From Elusimicrobiota bacterium (GTDB taxonomy: Bacteria > Elusimicrobiota > Elusimicrobia > UBA1565 > UBA9628): DNA of 64,000 nt. Positions 8,041 through 16,347 of this stretch are shown here, piece by piece. Below the pieces are notes generated by a model that was given only the letters and a program-made list of their open reading frames with translations, was not told where the DNA came from and searched no databases. Numbering within the stretch: the stretch's first letter is position 1; every line of letters begins with the position of its first letter. The stretch spans positions 7,614 to 71,613 of the forward strand of contig DMMY01000016.1 of NCBI GenBank assembly GCA_003452935.1. The letters run 5' to 3'. The position numbers and the translations under genes are program-made.

Positions 8041-9083
8041 TAGAAAATCCCCATTGCGTCGCCGTAGGAATAGAGGCGGTAGCGTTGGCGGAAGGCTTCC
8101 TGATAAGCGGCCAGGAGGCGCTCCCGGCCGATGAAAGCCGCGGCCAGCAGCAGGGGAGTGGATTTTGGGAGGTGGAAATTAGTGATCAGGCTGGTGACGA
8201 TCCGGAAGTCGTGGCCCGGGCAGATGTAGAGGTTCGTCCAGCCCTCGCCCGGACCGAAGCCTTCGGGCCGGCGGGCCAGGCTTTCGAGGGTGCGGGTGCT
8301 GGTGGTGCCGACCGCTATGACCCGTCCGCCCTCGCGCCGCGCCTGGGATACGACTTGGGCATCCTCGGCCGACATGCGATAATGCTCGGGCAGCATCGCG
8401 TGGCCCCGCGCGTCAAGGCTCGTGATCGGGCGAAACGTGCCCCGGCCCACGTGCAGAGTCACTCGCGCCACGCGTACGCCCGAGGCTGCGAGTTCTTCGA
8501 GGAGCTTGGGCGTAAAGTGAAGCCCGGCCGTGGGAGCCGCGATGGAGCCCGTTTCTCGGGCATAGACGGTCTGGTAGCGGGTCCTATCCGCGGGGTCGGG
8601 GGGACGCTTGCGCTTGAGGATATAGGGAGGCAAGGGCGCATGCCCGTGCTCGGCCAGGTAAGAGCCGATGTCGAGGCGATTGAACCGGCATAGGTACTCG
8701 CCTTCTGGACTCAAGTCTTCGACGAGCGCGGCGGCGCCGCCGGGAAAATCGAGGCGCATGCCGGGCTTAAGGCCGGAGGCCAGGGCGCTCCAAAGACCGG
8801 GCTCGATCTGGGCCACCAGCAGAAGCTCGGCCCGGCCGCCGGTCGTCTTCCTGCCGACGAGCCGGCAGGAAAGGACCTTGGTCTCGTTAAGGACCAGACA
8901 GTCGCCGGGATTCAGGCAGGAGGCGAGATCCCGAAAATGGAGGTGGCGCAGGGCGCCGGATGAGCGCTCCATGGACAGCAGGCGGGCCGAGTCGCGGGGC
9001 TCGGCCGGGGCCGCGGCCACGAGTTCCTCGGGGAAGTCGAAGTCAAAGTCCGAGAGCGGCAGGGGGGAAGTATCGGTCTTCAT
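8040..9083 (-). CDS. queA: S-adenosylmethionine:tRNA ribosyltransferase-isomerase
   Basis: Transfers and isomerises the ribosyl of AdoMet onto preQ1-tRNA to give epoxyqueuosine, the step after Tgt. 347 residues, usual length. Motifs: FDFPEELVAAAPAEPRDSARLL at the N-terminus, LVLNETKVLSCRL, the PTAGLHF signature, VTLHVGRGTFRPI and FHLPKSTPLLLAAAF. The ATG overlaps the stop of the upstream SpoIID gene by 4 bp (ATGA), placing it last in the ruv operon. The stop codon is completed by the palindrome at 7981-8040, suggesting the repeat landed at the gene end. Confidence 0.95.
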   Translation of the reverse strand: MKTDTSPLPLSDFDFDFPEELVAAAPAEPRDSARLLSMERSSGALRHLHFRDLASCLNPGDCLVLNETKVLSCRLVGRKTTGGRAELLLVAQIEPGLWSALASGLKPGMRLDFPGGAAALVEDLSPEGEYLCRFNRLDIGSYLAEHGHAPLPPYILKRKRPPDPADRTRYQTVYARETGSIAAPTAGLHFTPKLLEELAASGVRVARVTLHVGRGTFRPITSLDARGHAMLPEHYRMSAEDAQVVSQARREGGRVIAVGTTSTRTLESLARRPEGFGPGEGWTNLYICPGHDFRIVTSLITNFHLPKSTPLLLAAAFIGRERLLAAYQEAFRQRYRLYSYGDAMGIF

Positions 9084-10216
9084 TCATCCACGACCGACAG
9101 CGTCGAGCCTGGAAAATAATACCGGAGAATGGATTCGTAGCGCCGGCCTTGCTCGGCCTGCAGGCGGGCTCCCCATTGGCATAGGCCCACGCCGTGGCCC
9201 GAGCCCGAGCCCTCGAAATCGACGCTGCCTCGGCGCAGCCGCACGGACCTGATGCGGACGCTGCGCAGTTCTGTGGCGCCCAAGCGCCGGCGCAGAGTCT
9301 CGGAAGGGACCACTAGGGTCTCTGCGCCGATGCCGGCCACGAAGGTCCGGGCATAACCGGCCGCGTCGCGGCGGCCGACGCGCAGCGAACGCAGCTTGCC
9401 GCCGATGAGGCGGCGGTTCTGCAGGGCGACGAGCACGTCCGACTTTGGAAAGGAGACCCGCCAATGGGCCAGAGGGGAATTGGGACAGTAGCCGTCCCTG
9501 ACCCCGCGCAAGGGACGAGGCGCGTAGCCCTGACCCCAGACCGAGGCGTAGTCCGCGGTGTGCCCGCCGCAGCAGGCATGGTAGTAAACGTTGAGAAGCT
9601 CGCCGCGATAGCCCAGCACCTCGCCCCGCGTCGCCGCCACGGCGAGGCGCACGGCCGCGGAGGGAACGCTGACGCCCCCATACATCTGGGAGCGGGTATC
9701 CGAGGTGAGATCGAAGCCGGCCTTCCTGTACTTGCCCAGTTGGGTATAGGCGAAGGTCCTGGCCACCACGGCCTGGGCCTTCAAGGCCTCGACGGGCCAG
9801 TTGGTCTCCATCTCATGGGGAAGGACTCCCATGAGGTAGTCCTCCACGCCGACCTCCTCGATCACCGTGACCGTGTCGTCGCGGTTGGACCTGACGATCA
9901 GGGGCCCTTGATAGCGGTGGGAACCGGTGAATACCGTGGCCCGGTATTCCTGCGGGACGAGCCGGACCTGGCCGTCGGCCTGGTGCGGGCCGAAGCGCAG
10001 CCCCTCGCCCCTGGCCTCGACGCGATAGGCTTTCCGGGGCAGCAAGTCCTGCCGCTGGCCCGTGGCCTCGTCCTGGAGCGCGAATCGGCCTTCGGGCGTC
10101 ATGACGACCTCTCGGGCCCCATGCACGATCCCTATCTGGATGATGCGATCGGTGTAAACCGCCCGCGCTGCGGTAGGAGCCAGCAGGGACCATGCCGCCA
10201 GGAAAAAGGCCGTCAT
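9080..10216 (-). CDS. Secreted SpoIID/LytB-domain protein
   Basis: 378 residues with an N-terminal signal peptide ([19 protein letters not shown]) and a SpoIID/LytB domain over most of the rest: [33 protein letters not shown], the YHACCGGHT region, and [13 protein letters not shown] near the C-terminus. In sporulators SpoIID is a lytic transglycosylase acting on denuded glycan; in non-sporulators these proteins are thought to act in cell-wall turnover or division. The family acid Glu is present in LPHEM. The start overlaps the ruvB stop (ATGA) and the end overlaps queA (ATGA). Export to the periplasm is predicted. Confidence 0.88.
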   Translation of the reverse strand: MTAFFLAAWSLLAPTAARAVYTDRIIQIGIVHGAREVVMTPEGRFALQDEATGQRQDLLPRKAYRVEARGEGLRFGPHQADGQVRLVPQEYRATVFTGSHRYQGPLIVRSNRDDTVTVIEEVGVEDYLMGVLPHEMETNWPVEALKAQAVVARTFAYTQLGKYRKAGFDLTSDTRSQMYGGVSVPSAAVRLAVAATRGEVLGYRGELLNVYYHACCGGHTADYASVWGQGYAPRPLRGVRDGYCPNSPLAHWRVSFPKSDVLVALQNRRLIGGKLRSLRVGRRDAAGYARTFVAGIGAETLVVPSETLRRRLGATELRSVRIRSVRLRRGSVDFEGSGSGHGVGLCQWGARLQAEQGRRYESILRYYFPGSTLSVVDE

Positions 10217-11250
10217 GATCGGAACAGTTCCGGCTCTTTCTTGGGAGGCTTGCGCCCCAGATGGGCGTAGCCCTTGGCGGTCACCACGCGGCCGCGCGGC
10301 GTGCGGGCGATGAGGCCCGATTGGATGAGGAACGGTTCGGTCACGTCGGTGAGCGTGTCGATCTCCTCGCTGACGGCGATGGCCAGGTTCTCCACTCCCA
10401 CGGGCCCGCCGCCGAATTTTTCTATGGCCGTCAGCAGCAGCCTGCGGTCCGCGGCGTCGAGACCCGCGTCGTCGACCTCCAGGCACTCCAAGGCATAGCG
10501 CGCGATCTCGGCGGTGATGGTGCCGTCGCCCTTGACCTGGGCGAAATCGCGCACCCGGCGCAGCAGCCGGTTGGCGATGCGCGGCGTGCCGCGGCAGCGG
10601 CGCGCGATCTCCGCGGCGCCGTCCGCGTCGGCGCGGATATTCAAAATGGACGCGGAGCGCCGGACAATGGCTTCAAGCTCCCCGGGCTCGTAGAAGCCCA
10701 GGTTGCCGATGATTCCGAAACGGTCGCGCAAGGGGCCGGTGAGAAGCCCCGCACGGGTCGTGGCTCCCACCAGCGTAAAGCGCGGAATGGCCAGCTTCAT
10801 GGTCGAGGCCGCGGGCCCCTTGCCCGTGGAGATGAAGAAGGTGAAGTCCTCCATGACCGGATAGAGGGCTTCCTCCACCACGGCGTTGAGCCGGTGGATC
10901 TCGTCGATAAAAAAGACGTCGCCCTCGGCCAGATCCGTGAGCAGGGCGGCCAGGTCACCGGGCCGTTCCAGTATGGGGCCGGAGGATGTGCGCATATTGA
11001 CGCCGAGTTCCCGGGACAGGATATTGGCGAGAGTGGTCTTGCCCAGGCCCGGGGGGGAATAAAAGAGGCAATGATCGAGCGGCTCCTTGCGGGCTTTGGC
11101 CGCGGCCAGGAACACGCGCAGGTTGGACTTGAGCTTTTCCTGTCCGATGAATTCGTCGAGGGTGCGCGGCCTCAGGCTGGCGTCGAAAGCCTCGTCCTCG
11201 GGCCGGGCCATGGGGGTCAGGACCGCCTCGTCGCCGCGGGTTTCGCTCAT
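10213..11250 (-). CDS. ruvB: Holliday junction branch-migration helicase RuvB
   Basis: Hexameric AAA+ motor that drives branch migration with RuvA. 345 residues: Walker [11 protein letters not shown], Walker B FIDEIHRL, the RuvA-contacting beta-hairpin region, sensor 1 VGATTRAG, arginine finger GPLRDRFG, and a winged-helix C-terminus ending with the G-P-V-G-V-E-N-L-A signature and [15 protein letters not shown]. The ATG shares one base with the ruvA stop (TGATG). Gene order ruvC-ruvA-ruvB is canonical. Confidence 0.97.
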   Translation of the reverse strand: MSETRGDEAVLTPMARPEDEAFDASLRPRTLDEFIGQEKLKSNLRVFLAAAKARKEPLDHCLFYSPPGLGKTTLANILSRELGVNMRTSSGPILERPGDLAALLTDLAEGDVFFIDEIHRLNAVVEEALYPVMEDFTFFISTGKGPAASTMKLAIPRFTLVGATTRAGLLTGPLRDRFGIIGNLGFYEPGELEAIVRRSASILNIRADADGAAEIARRCRGTPRIANRLLRRVRDFAQVKGDGTITAEIARYALECLEVDDAGLDAADRRLLLTAIEKFGGGPVGVENLAIAVSEEIDTLTDVTEPFLIQSGLIARTPRGRVVTAKGYAHLGRKPPKKEPELFRS

Positions 11251-11873
11251 CAGAGCCTCTTCAATGCCAGGCGCAGGATGCTTTCCGGGTCGAGTGGCTC
11301 CCCCGGGTGCTCCTCGGTCACGGCCTGCAGGGCCGCGCGCGCCTCGGCGGCCTTGTAGCCCAGGGCGGAAAGGGCGCTCAAGGCCTGGCCCATGGCGCCC
11401 GCGGGCAGTTGGGAGCCGCCCGCACGGGCCAGCCTCTCCGAGCCGGGCACGCTGACCGTCTCGATTTTTTCCTTGAGCGCCTCGACGAGCCGGTCCGCGG
11501 TCTTGCGCGTGAATCCGAAAATGGCGCAGAGTCCCGCGCTGTCCTTTTCCAGCACGGCCCGGCGGAAATCCGGCAGGGACTTCGACGCCTTGTCGAGGTA
11601 CTCCAAGGCCTTTTTCGCCCCCGTGGAGGGAACGCAGTCGCGCAGGAGCATGAACATCTCCTTTTCCACGGGGGAGAGAAAGGCGTAAAGCGTGACGCCC
11701 CCGCCGTACATGGCCACGGATTCGGCCACGTGCACGAAGGCGGCGGCGCCCAGGGCCGGGAGCCGGGCGATGGCGTCGGCGGTCATGCAAATCTCATAGC
11801 CCACGCCCGCGACCTCCAGGACGGCCTTGTCAGCGCTTTTGGCCAGGACCGCGCCGCGCAGCGAGGCGATCAT
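11250..11873 (-). CDS. ruvA: Holliday junction-binding protein RuvA
   Basis: 207 residues. N-terminal OB fold ([12 protein letters not shown]...VGYEI), central helix-hairpin-helix region, and a C-terminal three-helix domain ([16 protein letters not shown]) that contacts RuvB. It tetramerises on four-way junctions. Between the second HhH and the C-terminal domain there is a Gly/Ala-rich linker, usual for the family. The HhH region reads [17 protein letters not shown] rather than the common VxGVGPKxAxxIL, a mildly divergent copy. Start overlaps the ruvC stop by 4 bp; end overlaps the ruvB start by 1 bp. Confidence 0.93.
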   Translation of the reverse strand: MIASLRGAVLAKSADKAVLEVAGVGYEICMTADAIARLPALGAAAFVHVAESVAMYGGGVTLYAFLSPVEKEMFMLLRDCVPSTGAKKALEYLDKASKSLPDFRRAVLEKDSAGLCAIFGFTRKTADRLVEALKEKIETVSVPGSERLARAGGSQLPAGAMGQALSALSALGYKAAEARAALQAVTEEHPGEPLDPESILRLALKRL

Positions 11874-12412
11874 CTCCCGCCCCCCGAGGCGGCGCCGTAG
11901 CATTCCAGAACCCTCAAGCGCTTGATGCGGCTGGAGCGCAAGTGGCACAGCCCGATGGCGGCCGCGTCGGCCACGTCGTCGGGCCTCAGAAGATCGTCGA
12001 GTCCCAAGGTCTTGGACACCACGCGCTGCATCTGGGCCTTGTCGGCCGTGCCGCTGCCGGTCAAGGTAGCCTTGACCGTGCGCGGGTTGTATTCCGATAT
12101 GTGTATCCGGGCCTGGGCCGCGGCCAGGAGCACCACGCCCCGGGCTTGGAGGGTCCCCCGGATGGTGTGCGCGGCCTTTAGAAAGAACATCTCCTCGATC
12201 GCGGCGGCGTCCGGCCGGTGCCGGGCGATGAGGCCGCTGACGGCTTCGTGGATGAGGCGCAGGCGCTCCGGAAGCGCGGTCGCGGGCTGGGTGCGGATGA
12301 TGCCCGAGGCGGCCAGACGCGGCTGGGGGCCGTCCGCGGCGCGCAACACGGCCCACCCGGTCTCGGATACGCCGGGATCGATGCCCAGGACCGTGGTCAG
12401 GCCCGAGGGCAT
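11870..12412 (-). CDS. ruvC: Holliday junction resolvase RuvC
   Basis: 180-residue RNase H-fold endonuclease that cuts junctions symmetrically. Catalytic acids are visible: Asp in VLGIDPG (about residue 11), Glu in AIEEMFF (about 71), and the Asp pair in DDVADAAAIGLCH (about 145-149). The start (ATG 12412) follows the yebC stop by one base, and its stop overlaps ruvA by ATGA. C-terminal tail is Gly-rich and short. Confidence 0.95.
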   Translation of the reverse strand: MPSGLTTVLGIDPGVSETGWAVLRAADGPQPRLAASGIIRTQPATALPERLRLIHEAVSGLIARHRPDAAAIEEMFFLKAAHTIRGTLQARGVVLLAAAQARIHISEYNPRTVKATLTGSGTADKAQMQRVVSKTLGLDDLLRPDDVADAAAIGLCHLRSSRIKRLRVLECYGAASGGGR

Positions 12413-12413
12413 C

Positions 12414-13169
12414 TCAGCCGACCTTGTCCAGTATCGCGTCCGGGATGTCGAAGTTGGCGTGGACTTTCTTGACGTCGTCGTTGTCCTCCAGTTGGTCCAT
12501 GAGCTTGAGTATCTGGGCCGCCGCCTGCGCGTCGTTGATCGGAACGGTCGTGTCGGGTTTCATGAACTGCTCGGCCGACGCCGCGGGTATCTTCTTGGCG
12601 GCCAGGCCTTCCTTGACCTTGTCGAGGTCCTTGGGGTCGGTATATATCTCGTAGGCCTCGGAGTCGTCGGTCACCACGTCGTCGGCGCCTAGGTCGAGGG
12701 CGTGGGAGATCAACGTGTCCTCGTCAACCGGAGCGGGCTTGGCCACGGTGACGAGACCCCTGGGCTTGAACATCCAGGCCACGCAGCCGGCCTCGCCGAG
12801 GTTGCCTCCGTTTTCCCGGAAGATCTGGCGCACCTCGTTGAGAGTGCGGTTGTGGTTGTCCGTCATGACTTCCACGAGCATGGCCACGCCGTTGGGACCG
12901 TAGCCTTCGTAAACGCGCTCCTCGTAGGTCACGCCCGGCAGTTCCCCGGTGCCGCGCTGGATGCCGCGCTTGATGTTCTCCGCCGGCATGTTGGCGGCCT
13001 TGGCGTCGTCGATGACCCGGCGCAGGCGCGGATTGGACGACGGATCGCCGCCGCCGATCTTGGCCGCGATCGTGATCTCCTTGACGATCTTGGTCCAGAC
13101 CTTGCCCCTCTTGGCGTCGAGCAGGCCCTTTTTGTGCTTGATCCCGGCCCAATGCGAGTGTCCGCCCAC
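12414..13169 (-). CDS. yebC: YebC/PmpR family protein
   Basis: 251 residues, the usual family length. N-terminal signature GGHSHWAGIKHKKGLLDAKRGK, then IGGGDPSSNPRLRRVIDDAKAANMPAENI, then YEGYGPNGVAMLVE. Members are DNA-binding regulators (PmpR) or ribosome-associated translation factors that relieve proline stalling; which role applies cannot be told here. GTG start with AGGAGG a few bases upstream. First of the tightly packed yebC-ruvCAB-spoIID-queA run; the yebC-ruvC linkage is conserved in many bacteria. Confidence 0.95.
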   Translation of the reverse strand: MGGHSHWAGIKHKKGLLDAKRGKVWTKIVKEITIAAKIGGGDPSSNPRLRRVIDDAKAANMPAENIKRGIQRGTGELPGVTYEERVYEGYGPNGVAMLVEVMTDNHNRTLNEVRQIFRENGGNLGEAGCVAWMFKPRGLVTVAKPAPVDEDTLISHALDLGADDVVTDDSEAYEIYTDPKDLDKVKEGLAAKKIPAASAEQFMKPDTTVPINDAQAAAQILKLMDQLEDNDDVKKVHANFDIPDAILDKVG

Positions 13170-13269
13170 GTGCCCTCCTGCCGCAAAAAGATTTATCCCA
13201 TGTTACCAAAAAAAGAGGGCATAGGGGCCGGGCTTTGGCGTGTTTGGCGGCTTTGATCGATGCCGGAAA

Positions 13270-14082
13270 TCAGGGGGCTGGCCGTGCAGGCAGGCCCGCG
13301 ACATCGGAGCCGTAGAAGAGAAGCACCTTGCTCACGTAGACGCGAACCTGTCCCGGGCAGGCCGATTTCAGAAGCATGCGCGGCCCGCCATTGTAGGCCG
13401 CGACCACGCGCTGGACAGCCCACAGCGGGGCGCTGGCGCCGTCCGGCCTCCGCAACTTGAAGACGCGGGCGGTCCGGGCGAAAAGATGCGCCAGGTAGGC
13501 GGCGCCCGCCCGGATGTTGTGCTCGGGGTCGAAGAGGATGTGGCGCGACACTCCCATCTCCTCGGCCGTGTCGGGCATCAGCTGCATCAGGCCCCGGGCG
13601 CCCGCCGGAGAAACGGCGCGCCGGAAAAATTCCGATTCCGCGGCGATGATGGCTTTCAAGAGCCGCGGGTCCAGGCTGTAGCGCCGAGCCCAGCGCAGGA
13701 TGATATCGTCATAACGGTTAGTGCTCTGCGGCTGTTGCGAGAGCCTCTGGAACGTCCTTAGAAAGGGCGGGGGCGGAGGCATGGTAGGCACGGGGACCAC
13801 GAGCGGGCGTTCCGGGTCCGGCTTGTCCAACCGGCGCGCGAGCGGATCGAGCGGAGCCCAGGATCGGGCGGGAAAAGGATGCATCAGCAGCGACACTCTC
13901 GCCGGGGCGGCGTCGAAGAACCGGCTGATACGGGCGCTCCAGATAGCGCCGCCGCGGACGGAGTGCAAGGTGGTCATGGCCTCCAGCAACGCGCTTCGAG
14001 GAACCATGCCGTTGACCGCCGAGGCCGCGGGGGAGGAGGAGCAAACCCAGAGTGCGAGAAGCGAGCGCAACGCGAGTCCCAT
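13270..14082 (-). CDS. Secreted lytic transglycosylase (SLT domain)
   Basis: 270 residues. Signal peptide (MGLALRSLLALWVCSSSPAASA), a variable region with several Pro residues, then an SLT lysozyme-like domain from about residue 150: YDDIILRWARRYSLDPRLLKAIIAAESEF (catalytic Glu in AAESEF), GARGLMQLMPDTAEEMG, NIRAGAAYLAHLF and VVAAYNGGP. It cleaves the glycan strand with 1,6-anhydro product formation in the periplasm. ATG at 14082 chosen over GTG 14094 because it begins the signal peptide directly. Lies 100 bp upstream of yebC on the same strand and may feed the same transcript. Confidence 0.9.
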   Translation of the reverse strand: MGLALRSLLALWVCSSSPAASAVNGMVPRSALLEAMTTLHSVRGGAIWSARISRFFDAAPARVSLLMHPFPARSWAPLDPLARRLDKPDPERPLVVPVPTMPPPPPFLRTFQRLSQQPQSTNRYDDIILRWARRYSLDPRLLKAIIAAESEFFRRAVSPAGARGLMQLMPDTAEEMGVSRHILFDPEHNIRAGAAYLAHLFARTARVFKLRRPDGASAPLWAVQRVVAAYNGGPRMLLKSACPGQVRVYVSKVLLFYGSDVAGLPARPAP

Positions 14083-14233
14083 GACAAATACCACCCTGTC
14101 TCCACGTGCTAGGTGGAGGGATTTTGACGAACTCGGCGTTGGTCAAAAACTGCTGTGCGGCCTGCGTTTGAGAAAACGGAAAAGAAGTGTAGCAATCGGG
14201 GCGGGGAAACGCCATAGGTCCTTTGGCCCCCGT

Positions 14234-14830
14234 TCAAAAGCGCAAAGGCCAGAACGCGGGCTGGGGAGATTTGGGCAGGAACATGAGCCCCTGCATGGGG
14301 CGCGACAGCTTGCCCGCGGCCGCGAGTCTGACCGCATGCTCATAGTCGTCTCGCGCCTCGGCCGGGTTCTTGACCCCGGACAGGATCTCATGGGCCAGGT
14401 TGAGCAGCAGGAAATCGATATTCAGACTGTGGGAGCGGGCCGAGATTTCGGTTCCGTTGAACCCGACGTGGAGCTTGCCGCTGAAGGCCGCGAGCAGCGC
14501 GCGTTTTTCCTGGGCGACCGGGAAGGCGACCGTGGCCTCGATGGCGTCGACGACAAAACCGGAACGCGGGGGGACGTTCCAGACCGTGAGCCGTTTGCAG
14601 AGCGCCGCGTCGTTCCAGACTAAATAGTGATTCTCCACGCGGTCGGGAAGCCCGAAATTCTCGATGAGGCTGTCCGCCGCGAGCCGGGAATAGGCGAACC
14701 AGCCGCCAATCACGGCCCTGGTCCGCTCTGAACGCGCTGGGGAGGATTCGGGGACCGTGGCGCAGTCCGCGGCCAAACCGGCCAGCGCCGCGCACGCGAT
14801 CGCCGCGAACGACTTGGAGAGAAGTTTCAT
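14234..14830 (-). CDS. Secreted protein of unknown function
   Basis: 198 residues with a Sec-type signal peptide (MKLLSKSFAAIACAALAGLAADC). The Cys is not in a canonical lipobox (Asp precedes it), so lipidation is doubtful. The mature part has GLPDRVENHYLVWNDAALCKRLTVWNVPPRSGFVVDAIEATVAFPV, suggesting a small mixed alpha/beta fold, but no family is recognised. Start ATG 14830 has CAGGAG 6-9 bases upstream; the longer in-frame ATG at 14854 would spoil the signal peptide. Followed by the transglycosylase gene on the same strand. Confidence 0.7.
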   Translation of the reverse strand: MKLLSKSFAAIACAALAGLAADCATVPESSPARSERTRAVIGGWFAYSRLAADSLIENFGLPDRVENHYLVWNDAALCKRLTVWNVPPRSGFVVDAIEATVAFPVAQEKRALLAAFSGKLHVGFNGTEISARSHSLNIDFLLLNLAHEILSGVKNPAEARDDYEHAVRLAAAGKLSRPMQGLMFLPKSPQPAFWPLRF

Positions 14831-15012
14831 AAAGGCTCCTGGCTTCGTCTCCAATAAGTTAACGGGCCGGGCTCAAATCCGAATCAAGCGGGCTGGGGGC
14901 CGAGTCGACGATGATTGTCCAACGGCGGCGGCAAGAGGAGCTTGAGAGGCAGGCCGTCTGCTGGATGGAGTGGCGCTAAGTAAAGGGCTGGCGAGTCTGA
15001 TGGACGGCGAAA

Positions 15013-15055
15013 AGAAAACAAGTTCAATAAGTTTAAAAAGGCAATCTCCGGCACC
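15013..15055. repeat. GGTGCC-family repeat, L-type half
   Basis: Reads ACAAGTTCAATAAG and ends CAATCTCCGGCACC at 15055: the reverse complement of the L half of the copy at 2391-2486. It lies 24 bp upstream of tRNA-Arg. The rest of the 14831-15078 gap shows no gene. Confidence 0.7.
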
Positions 15056-15078
15056 AATTGTTGTAAAATAATTCTCTT

Positions 15079-15150
15079 GGGCCCGTAGCTCAATGGATAG
15101 AGTACGTGGCTTCGAACCACGGGATCCGGGTTCGATTCCTGGCGGGCCCA
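15079..15150 (+). tRNA. tRNA-Arg (anticodon TCG)
   Basis: Acceptor arms GGGCCCG (15079-15085) and CGGGCCC (15143-15149) pair perfectly, with discriminator A. D arm GCTC/GAGT; anticodon stem CGTGG/CCACG around loop CTTCGAA giving TCG, reading CGA; T arm CCGGG/CCTGG with loop TTCGATT. CCA is not encoded. Confidence 0.95.
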
Positions 15151-15159
15151 ATCCTTTTA

Positions 15160-15187
15160 GCGCCTCCGACAGGGGGCGCCTCGTTTT
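15160..15187 (+). terminator. Rho-independent terminator after tRNA-Arg
   Basis: GCGCCTCC pairs with GGGGGCGC (8 bp, one G-U) around a short GACA loop, followed by CTCGTTTTA. It sits between the tRNA and the HEAT-protein ribosome-binding site. Confidence 0.6.
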
Positions 15188-15198
15188 AGGAGGCATTT

Positions 15199-16347
15199 GT
15201 GAAATATTTCCGTAAACCTCCGCTGTTAACCTTTTCGTGCATGCTTCTCGCTGCCCTAGCCGCGGCTGTGGAGATATCCACCGTGGTCGCGCCGGCGCCC
15301 TTGACGGCCGTCGCCGCCGAGCGCTCCGGCCTCGGCCGCCAGGCCCTGCGCTTTTTGGCCGGCCGCGCCGGCGATCCCGACCCGGATGTCCGCGCCGCCG
15401 TGGCCGCGGCCTGGGGCGAGATCGGAAACCGCGCGGCCTTGCCCATGCTCAAGAAAAGCGTCAAGGATCGCAACGACTATGTCCGGGTGGAGGCCGCGGT
15501 CAGCCTCCATCGCCTGGGCCAAGAGCAGGGCCGCCAGGCTCTCATGACCCTCGTGCGCAGCTCCGCCGTGCCCGAGGGCAAGCTCAGCGCGGCCCAGGAG
15601 ATGCGGTTCATGGCCCGGACCAAGGCGCGAGCCGCGGCCTTGATCAGGCTTTCGGAGATGGGCAACGAGGACGTCGTGGCGCTCATGGAAAGCACTCTCA
15701 GCGATCCTTCGGGCGCGGTGCGCGACGCGACCGCCGTGGCCCTGTGCCGGCTGGGACTCGACGAAGAATTCTCCAAGCAGTTCCTGGAGGCGGCCCAGGA
15801 CAAGGACGATTCCGTGCGGGCCGCGGCCATCAAGGCCTTGGGCGACGCCGGACTGGCCTCGGCCCGGCCGGCGCTCATCGCGGCCGCGGGCGACCCTTCG
15901 GCCGCCGTGCGGGCCGAGGCCGTGGCGGCCCTGGCCGCGGCCGTTGACCAGACCCTGGCCCCCGTGTTCGTGGAGCGGCTCAAGGACGAGAATCCGCGCG
16001 TGCGCTATCTCGCGGCCGGCGGGCTCTCGCGCATATCCGAGGACTCCGCCGTGGCCCCGGTGCTCAGGCGCTTGGCCGCCGACGAAAAAACCCCGGACCT
16101 GGCCTTGAAGGCCCTGGCCGGCCTGGCCGGACGGGGGGAGAAGATCGACATTTCCCTGGCCGAACGTTCCCTCTCGGCCAATGACATCGACGGCCGGATG
16201 CTGGCCCTCGAGGTGCTCTTCGCGGCGCCTGGAGATGAGTCCCTGCGCCTGCTGGCGCGGGTCATGGACGAGGATGCCTCCGTCAGAGTGCGGGTGGCCG
16301 CGGCTTCCATGCTGGTGCGGCGTCTGCAGAGCCAGGGGGGGCGATGA
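15199..16347 (+). CDS. Secreted HEAT-repeat protein
   Basis: 382 residues: signal peptide (about 1-24), then about ten HEAT/PBS-lyase-type repeats to the C-terminus, visible as recurring units such as DPDPDVRAAVAAAWGEIG, DRNDYVRVEAAVSLHRLG, DKDDSVRAAAIKALGDAG and DENPRVRYLAAGGLSRI. An all-helical scaffold for protein-protein contacts in the periplasm; no catalytic motif. GTG start chosen because TAGGAGG lies 6 bases upstream. Its stop overlaps the M36 peptidase start (ATGA), so the two are translationally coupled; a role in export or maturation of that peptidase is plausible but inferred. Confidence 0.85.
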   Translation: MKYFRKPPLLTFSCMLLAALAAAVEISTVVAPAPLTAVAAERSGLGRQALRFLAGRAGDPDPDVRAAVAAAWGEIGNRAALPMLKKSVKDRNDYVRVEAAVSLHRLGQEQGRQALMTLVRSSAVPEGKLSAAQEMRFMARTKARAAALIRLSEMGNEDVVALMESTLSDPSGAVRDATAVALCRLGLDEEFSKQFLEAAQDKDDSVRAAAIKALGDAGLASARPALIAAAGDPSAAVRAEAVAALAAAVDQTLAPVFVERLKDENPRVRYLAAGGLSRISEDSAVAPVLRRLAADEKTPDLALKALAGLAGRGEKIDISLAERSLSANDIDGRMLALEVLFAAPGDESLRLLARVMDEDASVRVRVAAASMLVRRLQSQGGR